Source: Macrosoma leucophasiata
Lineage: Eukaryota > Arthropoda > Insecta > Lepidoptera > Hedylidae
Reading direction: 5' to 3'
Assembly: GCA_036365455.1 (NCBI GenBank)
Contig: JAWQUS010000009.1
Location: 4,866,001 to 4,930,000, forward strand
Length of the DNA stretch: 64,000 nucleotides
Part shown: positions 63,691 to 64,000 of the stretch, in pieces
Layout of the letters: each line of letters starts with the position of its first letter
How positions within the stretch are numbered: the first letter of the stretch is position 1
Notes under the pieces: model-generated
Database searches by the model: none
Told to the model about the DNA's origin: nothing
What the model saw: only the letters and a program-made list of their open reading frames with translations
Position numbers and translations under genes: made by a program

Positions 63691-64000
63691 TGCTACGTTT
63701 TAATGCTCCATTAACGCGAAATTTTCACAATAGTTACACAAAATTTACACGTCAGGTCAGGCTTATTTGTTTGACAACATATGACAAAATAGGGATGGCG
63801 ATCTGAGATCGATTAATCGGAAGATCGATCTTTTAGACCGAAAAGATCGATTATTTGAATCGATTCACCGCACTGAATCGATCTAGCGAAGCGATACTCT
63901 ACCTTGGAAAATCGAAGATCGACCTTTTTGCTTCATTACTTAAAGGAAACATGCAGTAAATACAGTAAAAAGAGACACGACACATAAATCATAACATTTA

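Overview
The window is insect nuclear DNA, almost certainly from a moth or butterfly. It is AT-rich, genes have small exons split by kilobase introns with GT-AG boundaries, and most of the sequence is interspersed repeats of kinds common in Lepidoptera: Helitron-like ends with TC...CTAG, mariner elements, SINEs, Jockey and BEL/Pao retroelements and many foldback MITEs. There is no bacterial operon structure and no CRISPR array.

Three host genes are recognised and could be joined exon by exon with consistent splice phases. (1) On the + strand at 686-4532 are the last three coding exons of an aquaporin-family gene that matches insect big brain (bib); the earlier exons lie off the left edge. (2) On the - strand from 45684 down to 21654, with an alternative last exon at 15742-15818, is a complete Rab6 gene of six coding exons. 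It encodes about 209 residues ending Cys-Ala-Cys, or about 210-212 ending Cys-Val-Cys. (3) On the - strand from 63690 down to 52826 is a complete FAM8A1-like RDD-domain membrane protein of four coding exons, 311 residues.

The rest is layered mobile DNA. 6-7.4 kb and 40.4-42.7 kb hold two copies of one mariner family. The second copy is broken by two 0.5-kb MITEs that sit between AAA and TTT without any target duplication, and the first copy preserves both empty sites; this is the behaviour described for Spy transposons. 12.2-15.3 kb is a 3-kb inverted-repeat element with a reiterated GTCGCTTAAA motif, and a second element with ~170-bp inverted repeats is inserted in it. 37.1-38.4 kb is a different, dead mariner. 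47-49.7 kb is a truncated BEL-type LTR joined to a decayed Jockey element. 55.5-63.2 kb is a full-length, open-reading-frame BEL/Pao retrotransposon with apparently identical LTRs, lying in intron 1 of FAM8A1 in the same orientation as the gene. About fifteen copies of one ~280-bp poly-A SINE-like family, four tRNA-derived SINE copies, three 5S-rRNA-derived SINE copies and several foldback elements are spread through introns and spacers.

The three genes have no evident common pathway. Bib is a membrane channel relative acting in Notch signalling, Rab6 a Golgi trafficking GTPase, and FAM8A1 a component of ER-associated degradation. The most notable points are the Spy-like insertions with paralogous empty sites, the two alternative Rab6 prenylation exons, the decayed tandem copies of Rab6 exon 4, and the nested inverted-repeat elements.
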